Assembly: GCA_028583405.1 (NCBI GenBank)
Contig: CM053251.1
Location: 11,171,495-11,235,494 of the forward strand
Direction: 5' to 3'
DNA: 64,000 nt
Source: Pogonophryne albipinna
Taxonomy: Eukaryota > Chordata > Actinopteri > Perciformes > Artedidraconidae
The notes under the pieces were generated by a model. It had not been told where the DNA came from. It did no database searches and saw nothing but the letters and a program-made list of their open reading frames with translations. Positions 14,101 to 63,609 of this stretch are shown here, piece by piece (position 1 is the stretch's first letter; each line of letters opens with the position of its first letter). Made by a program: the position numbers and the translations under genes.

Positions 14101-15271
14101 TTGTTGTCTCTCTTGGAGTTCACAAGGCTTAAACACAGTTGAACTCTCTTCTCACATGTGGCTTAAATAGTGATCCCAAAGCTAACCTTAGTTAGAAATC
14201 CTCACCTGGATTTCTAACAGCAGTGTCGTCAACACAGCCTTGTTTGCTTGGTTAAGAGTTAAATGTGATGAGGTTTGCACTTGTTGATTAAGTATGTCTA
14301 CCCCATTGTTCTACACAGCTGCAAACGCGTGAAATTAAGCACATCTAAAGAGAGCTCTATTGCTACATTATTTGAATAATTTACTTGTTGATCTGGTGTA
14401 AGGTTTTAAAGAAATACATCTTAATTATGAACATACTAATAGTTATTTACAAGGTATGCTTTAGTGATCTATTTAATCTCGACTTATTTATGCGCTTTAA
14501 ACCATTTTACGTGACTGGAAATGACTGCTGTGTTAGTGTTTGTAATCTTCCCCGTAAAATTAATAGGTTTCAGCATTTTTAAGCCCGTCAGGAAATCTTT
14601 TCAATCTCAGCATCAAAAGCACTTGACAGTTTACTGCCCAGGCAAAGGTTGCACCTCCACCGTTTTATATAATTATTAAGTAAGCAATTATGATAACCCA
14701 CTGTTTAAAGATAATAGGATGATAAGGTTCTGCCAAACTCACACCTGTAGTTTGCCCTTACACTGCTCTTCCTGATGAGGAAATCAATATCTTTTGCACT
14801 TAGGCCACTTGGTCCTCTTGACTTGCAGAGTGTTTATTTTACTTGTTGAGCATTAAAAGTTCCAGCTGATCCACACTAAATAAGAATTAGAATCTGCAAA
14901 TGTGTCTCCTATCTGCACATTGTAATGACCCTGCATGGCTAGTGGCGTTTTATCAAAGCTCATAAACCTTGAATGACTATATATTGATAAAGACTGTTTA
15001 AAGTGTCATTGGAACGATAACATTTGCACTGTAAATGTGGCTCGCAGACTCCAGCCTGCAATCGGGCTGGATGATAAGGACGGCACTGAGTGGGGCTTCA
15101 AGCAACAGGTCAAAAGCCACACAAGATGTCGTAAGCCAAGTCTTACTTTGTCATTAGGTGAAGACATTTAAATCAACTTAGGATCAAAACCTTTGGCCTA
15201 TATAAGAAATTAACTGTGATAACTCCAGGAAAACAATTAAAGTTGACGCAATTTATCTCTCTCTTTTCGAC
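11140..15271 (+). repeat. left arm of an 8.3-kb inverted repeat
   Basis: The arm is about 4.13 kb. Its reverse complement follows at 15283-19397, colinear to the edge of the gap. No recognisable gene. It contains a fish repeat-like stretch near 13,255-13,385 (tatttcccaaaaggtcaaac), a poly-C run near 12,283-12,297 and a C-rich stretch at 12,405-12,490. Confidence 0.97.
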
Positions 15272-15282
15272 ATACTATGTCC
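15272..15282. repeat. 11-bp spacer at the centre of the inverted repeat
   Basis: atactatgtcc lies between ..ttttcgac and gtcgaaaa... A second small palindrome, GACATA-C-TATGTC, overlaps the left border, so two alternative foldings are possible at the centre. Confidence 0.95.
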
Positions 15283-18200
15283 GTCGAAAAGAGAGAGATA
15301 AATTGCGTCAACTTTAATTGTTTTCCTGGAGTTATCACAGTTAATTTCTTATATAGGCCAAAGGTTTTGATCCTAAGTTGATTTAAATGTCTTCACCTAA
15401 TGACAAAGTAAGACTTGGCTTACGACATCTTGTGTGGCTTTTGACCTGTTGCTTGAAGCCCCACTCAGTGCCGTCCTTATCATCCAGCCCGATTGCAGGC
15501 TGGAGTCTGCGAGCCACATTTACAGTGCAAATGTTATCGTTCCAATGACACTTTAAACAGTCTTTATCAATATATAGTCATTCAAGGTTTATGAGCGTTG
15601 ATAAAACGCCACTAGCCATGCAGGGTCATTACAATGTGCAGATAGGAGACACATTTGCAGATTCTAATTCTTATTTAGTGTGGATCAGCTGGAACTTTTA
15701 ATGCTCAACAAGTAAAATAAACACTCTGCAAGTCAAGAGGACCAAGTGGCCTAAGTGCAAAAGATATTGATTTCCTCATCAGGAAGAGCAGTGTAAGGGC
15801 AAACTACAGTGTGAGTTTGGCAGAACCTTATCATCCTATTATCTTTAAAACAGTGGGTTATCATAATTGCTTACTTAATAATTATATAAAACGGTGGAGG
15901 TGCAACCTTTGCCTGGGCAGTAAACTGTCAAGTGCTTTTGATGCTGAGATTGAAAAGATTTCCTGACGGGCTTAAAAATGCTGAAACCTATTAATTTTAT
16001 GGGGAATTAGATTACAAACACTAACACAGCAGTCATTTCCAGTCACGTAAAATGGTTTAAAGCGCATAAATAAGTCGAGATTAAATAGATCACTAAAAGC
16101 ATACCTTGTAAATAACTATTAGTATGTTCATAATTAAGATGTATTTCTTTAAAACCTTACACCAGATCAACAAGTAAATTATTCAAATAATGTAGCAATA
16201 GAGCTCTCTTTAGATGTGCTTAATTTCACGCGTTTGCAGCTGTGTAGAACAATGGGGTAGACATACTTAATCAACAAGTGCAAACCTCATCACATTTAAC
16301 TCTTAACCAAGCAAACAAGGCTGTGTTGACGACACTGCTGTTAGAAATCCAGGTGAGGATTTCTAACTAAGGTTAGCTTTGGGATCACTATTTAAGCCAC
16401 ATGTGAGAAGAGAGTTCAACTGTGTTTAAGCCTTGTGAACTCCAAGAGAGACAACAAGGAAATTCCCCAAGCCAGAGTTAACTGAATCCCCCTGAGCAAT
16501 CTTTTTTGTGTTTCCTACAATTTATTTCTGAAAAATAAGGGGGTCCTATGGAGACAGCTAATGCTACAAAGACACGTTGTACAACAAAACAAGCGTACAT
16601 CTGACAGGTGCTCGCCTCCGCTGAGCAGGCAGTAACCTTGGAGGGAGAAAACAGGAATGTAGCAGCCCTATCTGAGCGCAGAGGGAAATACTGACTGCAA
16701 AGCCTTTTTTTTGTTGCGAGAGAAAAATCAATATTCCAGAGTCCATCACACAGCCAGGCCTTTTGGTGTCTTTTTTCTTTTCTTTTTTCCAGGTGGGTTC
16801 CAGCGATGTGAAACGAGCTCAGAGTGACCCCTGGAAAGAAAATAGTTAATGGCTAACTTCTTTATCTTTGTTTTACAGCCAAGGGTTGTACCTCCAAATC
16901 AATACATGATACACAAATATCCCAGGGCTCCATGTTCTAGACAGAGAGCAATGACGAGAGCTTGAGAGTTACCCAGCTTCACAACACCTGGCAGAAAGGA
17001 AGCTTTTTTTGTGTGTACTGAAGCCCAGAAGCTTGTGATATAGCAGCAATGTAGAAAAGGATAAACTAGATTATATAACAGGCCTCCTGTGGCAAGCGAG
17101 ATGTTATCAAGTCATGTTTTTACAGTTTGAAGATTGTACCTGGATAATGGCTGGAAAACAAAAGTAGAGAGAGTAGTTTGACCTTTTGGGAAATACACTT
17201 ATTCACTTTCTTGCTTCGAGTAAGACAGGGATATCAATACCTTTGATATTTGTATGAGGCTATAGCCAGTTAGTTAGCATAGGAGTAAAGTGTGGAAATC
17301 ACTCCGGACAATAAGGCCCTGTAACACAAATAGTTACTTGTACATTAAAAAAACAGATATAATGTGTTTTCTAAGCGAGATTCAGAGGTGCTGGTATGCT
17401 GTTTCAGTTTCATTTTTAATTATTAACTTCTTTTTGGCTTTGTGTCTGACTAAAAAAGAAACTAATATTGATTTTTAATTATGTTTTCAACCTATAGTTT
17501 CACACAGAATAAAACCCACCCTGCTAATATTCGGGTTAAAGGGTTCAGCGTGCAGCCTGGGAACGCAGCATCTGGACCTTGATAGCTGACGGCCACATTT
17601 TCCGTGCTGCTATTACATGGAGAGCAGAAACTCACTACATGTTTACAGCAAAGCCCAACAAGCTGGAAGTTGTTCTCCTCTCTGCGTCTACACTGGCCAT
17701 GATAGGTGATATCTGTCGCTGTCTGGCACGCTCTCCCCGTAGACCTTGTAGCAAATCAACAGAGGAGCTCCCAGACAGATAAAATGCCACATCAGAGTTT
17801 CAGAGGCCTAAAGCAGGTTCCTGTTCCCAAACAGTGTTATGGTGAGAGAAAGGAGCATCCACTTAAGGAGCACACACAACCCCCCTCCCCCCCTTCTCTT
17901 TTTCTGATAGTAGCTGGTAATCTCTGAGGTCGGCATGTCAGTCAGGTCTTAGAGACAGATGACGTGAGGCCCCTGATAGGCTGTCTCCAATGGAGGAGAC
18001 ACCAGCCGGCCGCACAGGCTGATGGGACAGAGAGCAGGACCCGAGGCGACGGACGGATGGCGGGGGTGACGGGGGAGGGAGGGGGAGAGGGAGACAAGGT
18101 GGGTCAGGGAGGTGGTGTGGCAGAGGAATGCCAAGGCAGAGAGGTGGGGGTCATGGAGAAGGTCTCCCGATGAGCACAGAGACAGCTCTCTGCTGGAGAT

Positions 18201-19397
18201 CGTTGCTCGGCTGACAAAGTTTACTTAACACCAACAACCCCTGGGAGCTCGGGTCCCGGGGGGGGGGGGGGACTGTCCCCTCCAGTTTAGAGTTTGAGAT
18301 TGTTGTCACAGAAAATAGGTCTGGAGAACAGTGAGGAAGTAGGATGATTAATTAAGGGCCTCTTTTTTTGTAGTTTTACAACAAGTTAGTTGTTTTTGTT
18401 CAGGTTTGATTGCCTGACAACATATGAGCAATGCTTTTCTTCAACTTGACTTTCCAATCCCAGATGTTGGATTTTCCCTAACCCCAACAACAAGGAAGTG
18501 TTTTCAAAAGATGCCCATGCTCACAGTTTTAATATCGAGAATAAATATTTCTTTAGCTGTCTCAAACAAGATTCTCTTGAAGTTTAATTTTTATATTATA
18601 TACATGCTGATGTGGAAGAGACAATTAGAACAAAAATGTTTCAGATTATTTCAAACATAAAGGCAACATTAATTAATCCAATTCTCTGGATGGGGTGAAA
18701 GGTTAACCTTGTTATGGATTTTAAATGCATTTACCTTAGAGACCTTACTAATTACCAGGCCAAACCCCAGGACAGTTTTCCCCTCGTGCCCCGTCTCATG
18801 CAGCTCGTGCCTTTTTGATTTTTTCGACCCTTGAGACAACTTGAGTCAAATAAAATTGTCCATGTTTCAGTAGCTTCTGATATTTTTACACATTTAAGCC
18901 GTACATCAAAAAATTGGTCACAAATATATAAGATAATAAAAAAAGGCAACACATTTTCTATCATGGATAGGCACTGCCGTTTTCAGCAAATGTTTCTCAA
19001 ACATGATTAACTACTTAATGTATTAAGGACTATTACTGCAGATCTATGCGCACACAGCAGCAGGACAGTGTAGTGGAATTGACTCCAAATACTCTACAGT
19101 GCACACATTTATAGTAACAAAGCATCATATAATAGTGTTTCTCTACAATGAAGGGCCAAAGGAACCCACTTTGTGAGCTTTGGCTACTGTGTGCAACAAT
19201 GGGGTTCAATGTGTCTGATTGTGGGAGGAAGATGAAAACAATAATAAAATAAATACTTGAACAAGAGATGGTAAAGGTCCTATTCAAAGCCATGATCTGT
19301 AGTTATTTTAGTATTTACAATGAACTGTAATGTTTCATTTCTGTTCAAACGAGTCTTCATTAATCACTTATTTTGTGTTTATGGCATTCTAGAAAAG
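15283..19397 (-). repeat. right arm of the 8.3-kb inverted repeat
   Basis: About 4.12 kb, the reverse complement of 11140-15271. It differs from the left arm at a dozen or more places that I can see, for example a 6-bp indel against 11,805-11,815, a 3-bp indel plus SNP against 14,546-14,553, and SNPs against 12,510 and 14,958. The match stops only because the gap begins. Confidence 0.97.
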
Positions 19398-20368
19398 NNN
19401 NNNNNNNNNNNNNNNNNNNNNNNNNNNNNNNNNNNNNNNNNNNNNNNNNNNNNNNNNNNNNNNNNNNNNNNNNNNNNNNNNNNNNNNNNNNNNNNNNNNN
19501 NNNNNNNNNNNNNNNNNNNNNNNNNNNNNNNNNNNNNNNNNNNNNNNNNNNNNNNNNNNNNNNNNNNNNNNNNNNNNNNNNNNNNNNNNNNNNNNNNNNN
19601 NNNNNNNNNNNNNNNNNNNNNNNNNNNNNNNNNNNNNNNNNNNNNNNNNNNNNNNNNNNNNNNNNNNNNNNNNNNNNNNNNNNNNNNNNNNNNNNNNNNN
19701 NNNNNNNNNNNNNNNNNNNNNNNNNNNNNNNNNNNNNNNNNNNNNNNNNNNNNNNNNNNNNNNNNNNNNNNNNNNNNNNNNNNNNNNNNNNNNNNNNNNN
19801 NNNNNNNNNNNNNNNNNNNNNNNNNNNNNNNNNNNNNNNNNNNNNNNNNNNNNNNNNNNNNNNNNNNNNNNNNNNNNNNNNNNNNNNNNNNNNNNNNNNN
19901 NNNNNNNNNNNNNNNNNNNNNNNNNNNNNNNNNNNNNNNNNNNNNNNNNNNNNNNNNNNNNNNNNNNNNNNNNNNNNNNNNNNNNNNNNNNNNNNNNNNN
20001 NNNNNNNNNNNNNNNNNNNNNNNNNNNNNNNNNNNNNNNNNNNNNNNNNNNNNNNNNNNNNNNNNNNNNNNNNNNNNNNNNNNNNNNNNNNNNNNNNNNN
20101 NNNNNNNNNNNNNNNNNNNNNNNNNNNNNNNNNNNNNNNNNNNNNNNNNNNNNNNNNNNNNNNNNNNNNNNNNNNNNNNNNNNNNNNNNNNNNNNNNNNN
20201 NNNNNNNNNNNNNNNNNNNNNNNNNNNNNNNNNNNNNNNNNNNNNNNNNNNNNNNNNNNNNNNNNNNNNNNNNNNNNNNNNNNNNNNNNNNNNNNNNNNN
20301 NNNNNNNNNNNNNNNNNNNNNNNNNNNNNNNNNNNNNNNNNNNNNNNNNNNNNNNNNNNNNNNNNNNN
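19398..20368. other. assembly gap (971 N)
   Basis: A run of N. It touches the right end of the big inverted repeat on one side and the middle of a 252-bp coding repeat on the other. Both are structures that break assemblies. The gap must hold the palindrome boundary, or a continuation of it, and more of the coiled-coil gene. Confidence 0.99.
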
Positions 20369-21880
20369 GAGAGCTATCTCGAATTGGAGAGAGGCGAGAC
20401 CAGGAAGATCACAACAGCCCTGAAAAAGGCGGAAGATCTCCTGGCGACTGAGCGCCTTCAATTCAAGCAAAAGATCTTCCAGGATGTCAAGCATCAAACC
20501 TCGACAAACAAAGAACAGCAGATGGCTTTGGAGCGCATGAAGGCAGAAAACCAGGCCCTTCAAAGTGAGCTCCGTGCTATAAGACCAATGCTCTGTGTGG
20601 CAAAAACGCACATGGAGTTGGAGAGCTATCTCGAATTGGAGAGAGGCGAGACCAGGAAGATCACAACAGCCCTGAAAAAGGCGGAAGATCTCCTGGCGAC
20701 TGAGCGCCTTCAATTCAAGCAAAAGATCTTCCAGGATGTCAAGCATCAAACCTCGACAAACAAAGAACAGCAGATGGCTTTGGAGCGCATGAAGGCAGAA
20801 AACCAGGCCCTTCAAAGTGAGCTCCGTGCTATAAGACCAATGCTCTGTGTGGCAAAAACGCACATGGAGTTGGAGAGCTATCTCGAATTGGAGAGAGGCG
20901 AGACCAGGAAGATCACAACAGCCCTGAAAAAGGCGGAAGATCTCCTGGCGACTGAGCGCCTTCAATTCAAGCAAAAGATCTTCCAGGATGTCAAGCATCA
21001 AACCTCGACAAACAAAGAACAGCAGATGGCTTTGGAGCGCATGAAGGCAGAAAACCAGGCCCTTCAAAGTGAGCTCCGTGCTATAAGACCAATGCTCTGT
21101 GTGGCAAAAACGCACATGGAGTTGGAGAGCTATCTCGAATTGGAGAGAGGCGAGACCAGGAAGATCACAACAGCCCTGAAAAAAGGCGGAAGATCTCCTG
21201 GCGACTGAGCGCCTTCAATTCAAGCAAAAGATCTTCCAGGATGTCAAGCATCAAACCTCGACAAACAAAGAACAGCAGATGGCTTTGGAGCGCATGAAGG
21301 AAGAAAACCAGGCCCTTCAAAGTGAGCTCTGTGTTTTACGACCAATGCTCTGTGTGGCAAAAACGAACGTGGAGTTGGAGAGCCATCTCAAATTGGAGAG
21401 AGGCGAGACCAGGAAGATCACAACAGCCCTGAAAAAGGCGGAAGATCTCCTGGCGACTGAGCGCCTTCAATTCAAGCAAAAGATCTTCCAGGATGTCAAG
21501 CATCAAACCTCGACAAACAAAGAACAGCAGATGGCTTTGGAGCGCATGAAGGCAGAAAACCAGGCCCTTCAAAGTGAGCTCTGTGTTTTACGACCAATGC
21601 TCTGTGTGGCAAAAACGAACGTGGAGTTGGAGAGCTATCTCGAATTTGAGAGAGCAGAGACCAGGAAGACCACAGCAGCCCTGAAAAAGGCGGAAGATAT
21701 CCTGCAGACTGAGCGCCTCCGATTCCAGCGAGAGATCACTGACCTCCAGGAGACAGAGAAATCGAAAACGACCTGTCTCGCTCAACTGGAAGCACAAACT
21801 AGTACGCTCATGGGCGCTCTAAATGAGGCTCAGCAGGAGCTGAAGATCAGGACTCTCCAGTGGCAGGAGGAGAACATTGT
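20369..21880 (+). repeat. 252-bp coding tandem repeat, six units
   Basis: Unit starts are at 20369, 20621, 20873, 21125, 21378 and 21630. Spacing is 252 bp except 253 for unit 4, which has the extra A. The first three units are identical by eye. Units 4 and 5 change the end (CVLRPML.. for AIRPML.., TNVEL for THMEL), and unit 6 diverges after its first third. The identity gradient suggests recent expansion or gene conversion from the gap side. Confidence 0.93.
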
Positions 21881-22556
21881 TCTCACTGCAAAGCTGGAGG
21901 TATCCCATGTCATCCATCTTGCCCAGCTATTGATGCATGCATCGGAAAAAAAGACCTTTGTGTCTTTGCTTCAGAAAAAAGCAGAAGAACATCTTGAATG
22001 GGATCATGTCCTTGAACAGCTGATGGAGGAGGTTGGGAAAACAAAGACTTCCTACGAGACTCAGCTCGAGGAGCAGCAGCAGGCAAATAAAAAGCTTGTG
22101 GACAATCTGAGCGAGGCTGTGCAGAAGATGGAGCGTAATTGCATCCACTTGGAGGAGGACAGGTTGACCGTCCTGCGGGACAAAGAAAGGCTGAAATATA
22201 ATCAGCAGATGGAGAAGGAGAAGTGGCAGGAAACAGAGAGCTACCTAAAGTCTCAGATTGAGTGCCAAACCCTCAAAAAGAAGGAGAAGAAGAAGTGGTT
22301 CAAGTGGAAAGGGAACAGGCCAACCCTCCGTCAGGACTCAACAAACGTGTTGCACGACCTGCAAAAGAAAGAGCAGAAGTGGAAGCGCTGTAAGTCGACC
22401 CTCCTTCAGGCCTCACTGAGGCTTGAAAGGAATCTGCAGGCGAAAGAGCAAGAGTGGCAGAAAGCAGAATCCTCCTTGAAGTCCCAGCTGACGGACCTTC
22501 AGAGTCTGAACTCCAAGAAGAAGAAGGAGAAGACCTGGTTCAAGGGCTTCTTCTAA
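20369..22556 (+). CDS. 3' part of an unrecognised long coiled-coil repeat protein (5' end in assembly gap; one frameshift)
   Basis: I do not recognise this gene. One open exon runs out of the assembly gap to a TAA at 22554-22556, about 730 residues. It is Glu/Lys/Gln/Leu-rich with heptad character throughout. Residues begin ESYLELERGETRKITTALKK and go through tandem 84-residue units, then a unique coiled coil, and end in a basic-aromatic tail (KKKKEKTWFKGFF). One extra A in the run near 21178-21184 shifts the frame: the upstream frame stops at 21206-21208, and the downstream frame carries on to the natural stop. The repeat units on both sides are otherwise intact, so an assembly or sequencing indel is more likely than decay. 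It is convergent with mib1. Possible relatives are golgin-, cingulin- or trichohyalin-like proteins; none is proven. Confidence 0.75.
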
Positions 22557-22640
22557 AACCCTGCTCCGAGTGTTGGCACTGGGTCTGCAAGGCCACAGCA
22601 ACACATTAAGCTTTAATAAAACTGCTAAAAGCATGTTAGG
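22557..22640 (+). terminator. 3' UTR and polyadenylation signal of the coiled-coil gene
   Basis: A canonical AATAAA lies at 22615-22620, 59 bp after the stop codon. It gives a very short 3' UTR and supports the stop at 22556 as the real end of the gene. Confidence 0.6.
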
Positions 22641-22870
22641 TTTATCTGTCGGTTGTTGTTAAACATACTTTTTTTAAATTATAAATCAGGGTAAAAGCAT
22701 TGAACTGAACAAAAGTAGACAACTTTTCAAGATTTTAAATTGGTCCAAATGTAAGGATTTCTGTCAAGAAACACTCATTTAAAACACTTCGCTTCTTCCA
22801 AGCCAAGAAAGGCCCTTCAAAATAAATACAATACTGATGTTTTTTTTAATAAAACAAAACTATAGATTAA

Positions 22871-23252
22871 AGGTTGGGTAGGTAATTTTGGAGAAACCAG
22901 CTCGAGTGCGCTAGAATTTGAAAATACACAGCCGGAACAAATCTGCCACTTCCTTACAGAGCCCCTCCTCCAACACACACGAACGCGCACATGACCAATG
23001 AGGGCACGAGATAAGTGTGTGCACAGATGGAAGGCTGACAGGCTGGTAGGCCATCCAGTTATTTTTAGCCGGGCCGGCTCAAATGATTGGTCGTGCTTTT
23101 TACAGCGCCACAGCTTCCACAGGTGAAATTTTTGTATGGATATTTTGTCAAAGCACTTAAGATATTCATTGCTATCGGGATGTTAAGAGCATTCCATGGA
23201 ATATAACAAAAAGTGTATCTCGAGCCGGTTTCTCCAACTTACCTACCCCACC
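22871..23252 (-). mobile_element. MITE with TIR AGGTKGGGTAGGTAA.. (copy 2), TTAA-flanked
   Basis: Same family as the element at 8,576, in reverse orientation. Left end AGGTTGGGTAGGTAATTTTG, right end CTTACCTACCCCACCT, with TTAA directly outside both ends. A TTAA target duplication is typical of piggyBac-type elements, so a non-autonomous piggyBac relative is the best guess. It inserted about 250 bp beyond the coiled-coil gene's poly(A) signal. Confidence 0.8.
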
Positions 23253-24213
23253 TTTAATTGTTAAGTAGTGAGTAAGTCTATGTTACATAGATTTAGTTAT
23301 TAAACAAAAACATGGACATTTTAAACAGTAAAGCACATATAATTCACAAATTGGTCAACATTAGTAATCTTAAATCAAACAAACCAAAAACTCTATGATA
23401 TCATTGGATGCTGTAGTAATAATATTTGTCGTTTGAAATGAAAAACCGCTGTAGGAGAAAACATGTTAAAGCGACTGCTGTCCACATTTGTTTTTGGTCA
23501 CAAAGCAGCGGCTGCGATTCACGTCACTGTCTATCACTGTAACAGGTAAACCCATTGTTCTAAAGACAGACTTGACTTTAAAATGACACCATAGACATGA
23601 CACCAGACCACAGCCATCGTCTTTGCCTCATGCCAAGTCGCAGAGATCCGAGAAGAAATAAAAAGGTGTCAGAGTCTCCCCTGCAGCCATTGACGGGGCG
23701 AGAGGGTGACAGCATGATGGATGTCTTGTTATGAGCTTCTGCAAACTGCTGCTGTATGTGAGCCGGCCCAAAGATGTCCAGGTTATGAATGGACTAGTCA
23801 ATGAGCGAGAACATAAATGGCCTTTGGTCATAATCTCTTAAAATGAGAAGGGAGATGTCACCGCTCACTGGAGAAGATGCATCGCTCAATTTGGGTGTCT
23901 CTCATCTTTCCTGGGGTTTTCTTTTACTCCTCTTTGATTAGCATAGCTGACCTATCACACACTGGTGCTGAGTCATTAGGTGTTAGCATTTTCAATTACC
24001 TCACACCTCCCATCTCTGCCACCCCGTCTCCTCTGTGAGGCAGACACTGCACAGCAGGAGAAAAGCAACAAAATGCTAATTTCCTGCTTATAAAAAGGCT
24101 AACTACATCTGAGCTCCACTTGAAAAGAAAACAAAAAAAACAAGCAAATGAACAAAGCGGTAGAAGCTATAAAAACAAACAGCCCTTCTAATGTCCCATG
24201 GTTCATGTAGAAC
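23253..24213. other. intergenic space between the convergent 3' ends
   Basis: About 1 kb between the TTAA-flanked MITE and the likely mib1 3' end. No ORF with coding character seen. Confidence 0.55.
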
Positions 24214-26157
24214 TTTATTTCAGCTATATGGTTGTTTTTAAAAGCACTTATTAGCAATACAGACTGAACGGTTTCCATGATACACGTCGTACTGCATATG
24301 TCAAACATTCATGCCAAAGGAAATACTGATACATAATCAACTGGACAGTTACAGGTATTGAAAATAAAGTACAAAATAGGCTTTTTCATAACAACCATAA
24401 CAAGAAAACACTACCATAAAGCGTAATAGTGCTTCTAGCTTAAAGTGTTATCATGACAAATGAAAGGAATCAAAACCGTTCTCAAAAAAGTAGCTTTCAG
24501 TCGTAAAAGAGGGAGAAAAAAATGCTTGTATGGGCTTGCAAATTCCCACATAGCGGAGCAAGCTAGCTATCTTGCTGAGTCTCCACATGGGCAACTGCCT
24601 TTTAAAAGAGGTACGGCAAGTTCTGTCTTTAAAAAATCATTAGCTTTCCTCCCAAATAAAACATTGGTGAAAAGATACTTGACACTTTTGACAACAAAAT
24701 GTCTTTTTTTCTGTTTCACAAAGAACACGTTAGGCTTACAGAGCGAAATATGCTTCTACCGATGATTGCTAGAGAGCTATTTCCAACAGAAAGCAAACGG
24801 AAAAACATCACAAACGTGTCTCAACATTAATATCAAAGCAGAATGTTATTGAGATTTTGAGGCTACATATTAGGAAGGCAGTGAAACTTATGAATCCTAT
24901 CTTTTTGGGCAGCAATACAAAATAATTTAATCTACATTTTCATCTTAGTGTTCTAATAGATTGTACTCTCTAGCTTAATAGATGTCAATTTTGAAATAAA
25001 GGAAATACACTTAAATTAAAAAAATAATACAAGATAAACAGCACCTTATCCCCATACAAGTTATTTATGATTTTTGGAAGCAAATGGCAAAGTCGTCGAT
25101 GGTAAATTAGCAATGCTCGTTGAATTGTACATTTTTTTGTCAGAAAATACCGCCAACTCTTAACAGTTTAACATCAAGGTGTGACAAGATACTCTAGAGA
25201 AGTGTTTGCATCGGGTTGAGCTGTGTGTACAACAAACATGTACAACAGGGACTGATCACTGGACAGAAGCTCAGTGTGTGTGTGTGTGTGTTTACTGCCA
25301 TCTCTGTGGTGTGCTACCTTGCAGTTACTACACCTCCACCTGTGTTTTAACACCGAGTAAAAGAGGACCTCCAGAGTCAGTGCAGCAAAGAGCTTTTACC
25401 CTGACTCAGCTTTTCTTGTGCAAAACTGTCACGACTGGTCTTTAACTGCAAGGAGTCGACCTACAGCGTGTCACAACAGCCAAACTGAACACAGACATGA
25501 AGCGAAAACACTCACTGAACCTTAAAGTTGAGCAAACAATAATGTGTATAAAACAACTTGCCATACTGTCGTGAAAATTAAGTACTTAAAATCCACATCT
25601 GGAGCTTCCGATACCAATACACGTGCATAAAGATTTACAAATACAATAAAACTTGATTGCAGCTGGCAATGACTGCGACAGATGCGTGAGAACTTTACAT
25701 CACAGGTAACAGGCCGACCTCTGCATCAAACTGAGGACTAAGAGGCCAAAGAAGCCACCGTAGACTTAAGGAGAGACAAATGACTTTCACATATCAAGTA
25801 AAAACTGAGAAAATGACACAGAAAATGTAACGAGAAGGGGAAAAGTAGGTATAGAAAAAAACTAGAGCAAGCATCTTTCTTGTTGCAGTGCGGACTCACG
25901 ACAGAACAGCAAAACTGATGTAAGTCAATTCATAATTGTTTTCCTTGTAACAGAAATTCCATCTGAAGACAATCAAGCCATTAAGAGAGCATTTGCTGTG
26001 TCCAATAAGACATTTGAGGACGCCCTTAGCTGGCTGACCCGGTGAGGTGTGGATGGTGGAGCAGCGGCAGCAGCTGGTGTGATTGTGGCTTTACTGGCAT
26101 GGACGCTGTGAGCTTTAAGAGAAGAGAAAAAAGTCTGTGGGGGGTGGGATAGGGAGT
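24214..26157 (-). other. mib1: probable mib1 3' untranslated region
   Basis: About 1.9 kb follows the mib1 stop with no TE and no convincing ORF. A minus-strand AATAAA signal (plus-strand TTTATT at 24214-24219) is the first canonical signal I found downstream of the stop. An ATTAAA variant near 24,925 is an alternative. The end is an inference; RNA 3' ends would settle it. Confidence 0.4.

Positions 26158-63609
<37,452 letters not shown>

Noticed and set aside
19379..21115. Long minus-strand reading frame through the coiled-coil repeats
   Set aside because: It is the mirror of the plus-strand gene. The unit length is a multiple of three, so an open antisense frame in one unit stays open in all copies. 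The plus strand has the heptad pattern, stop and poly(A) signal.
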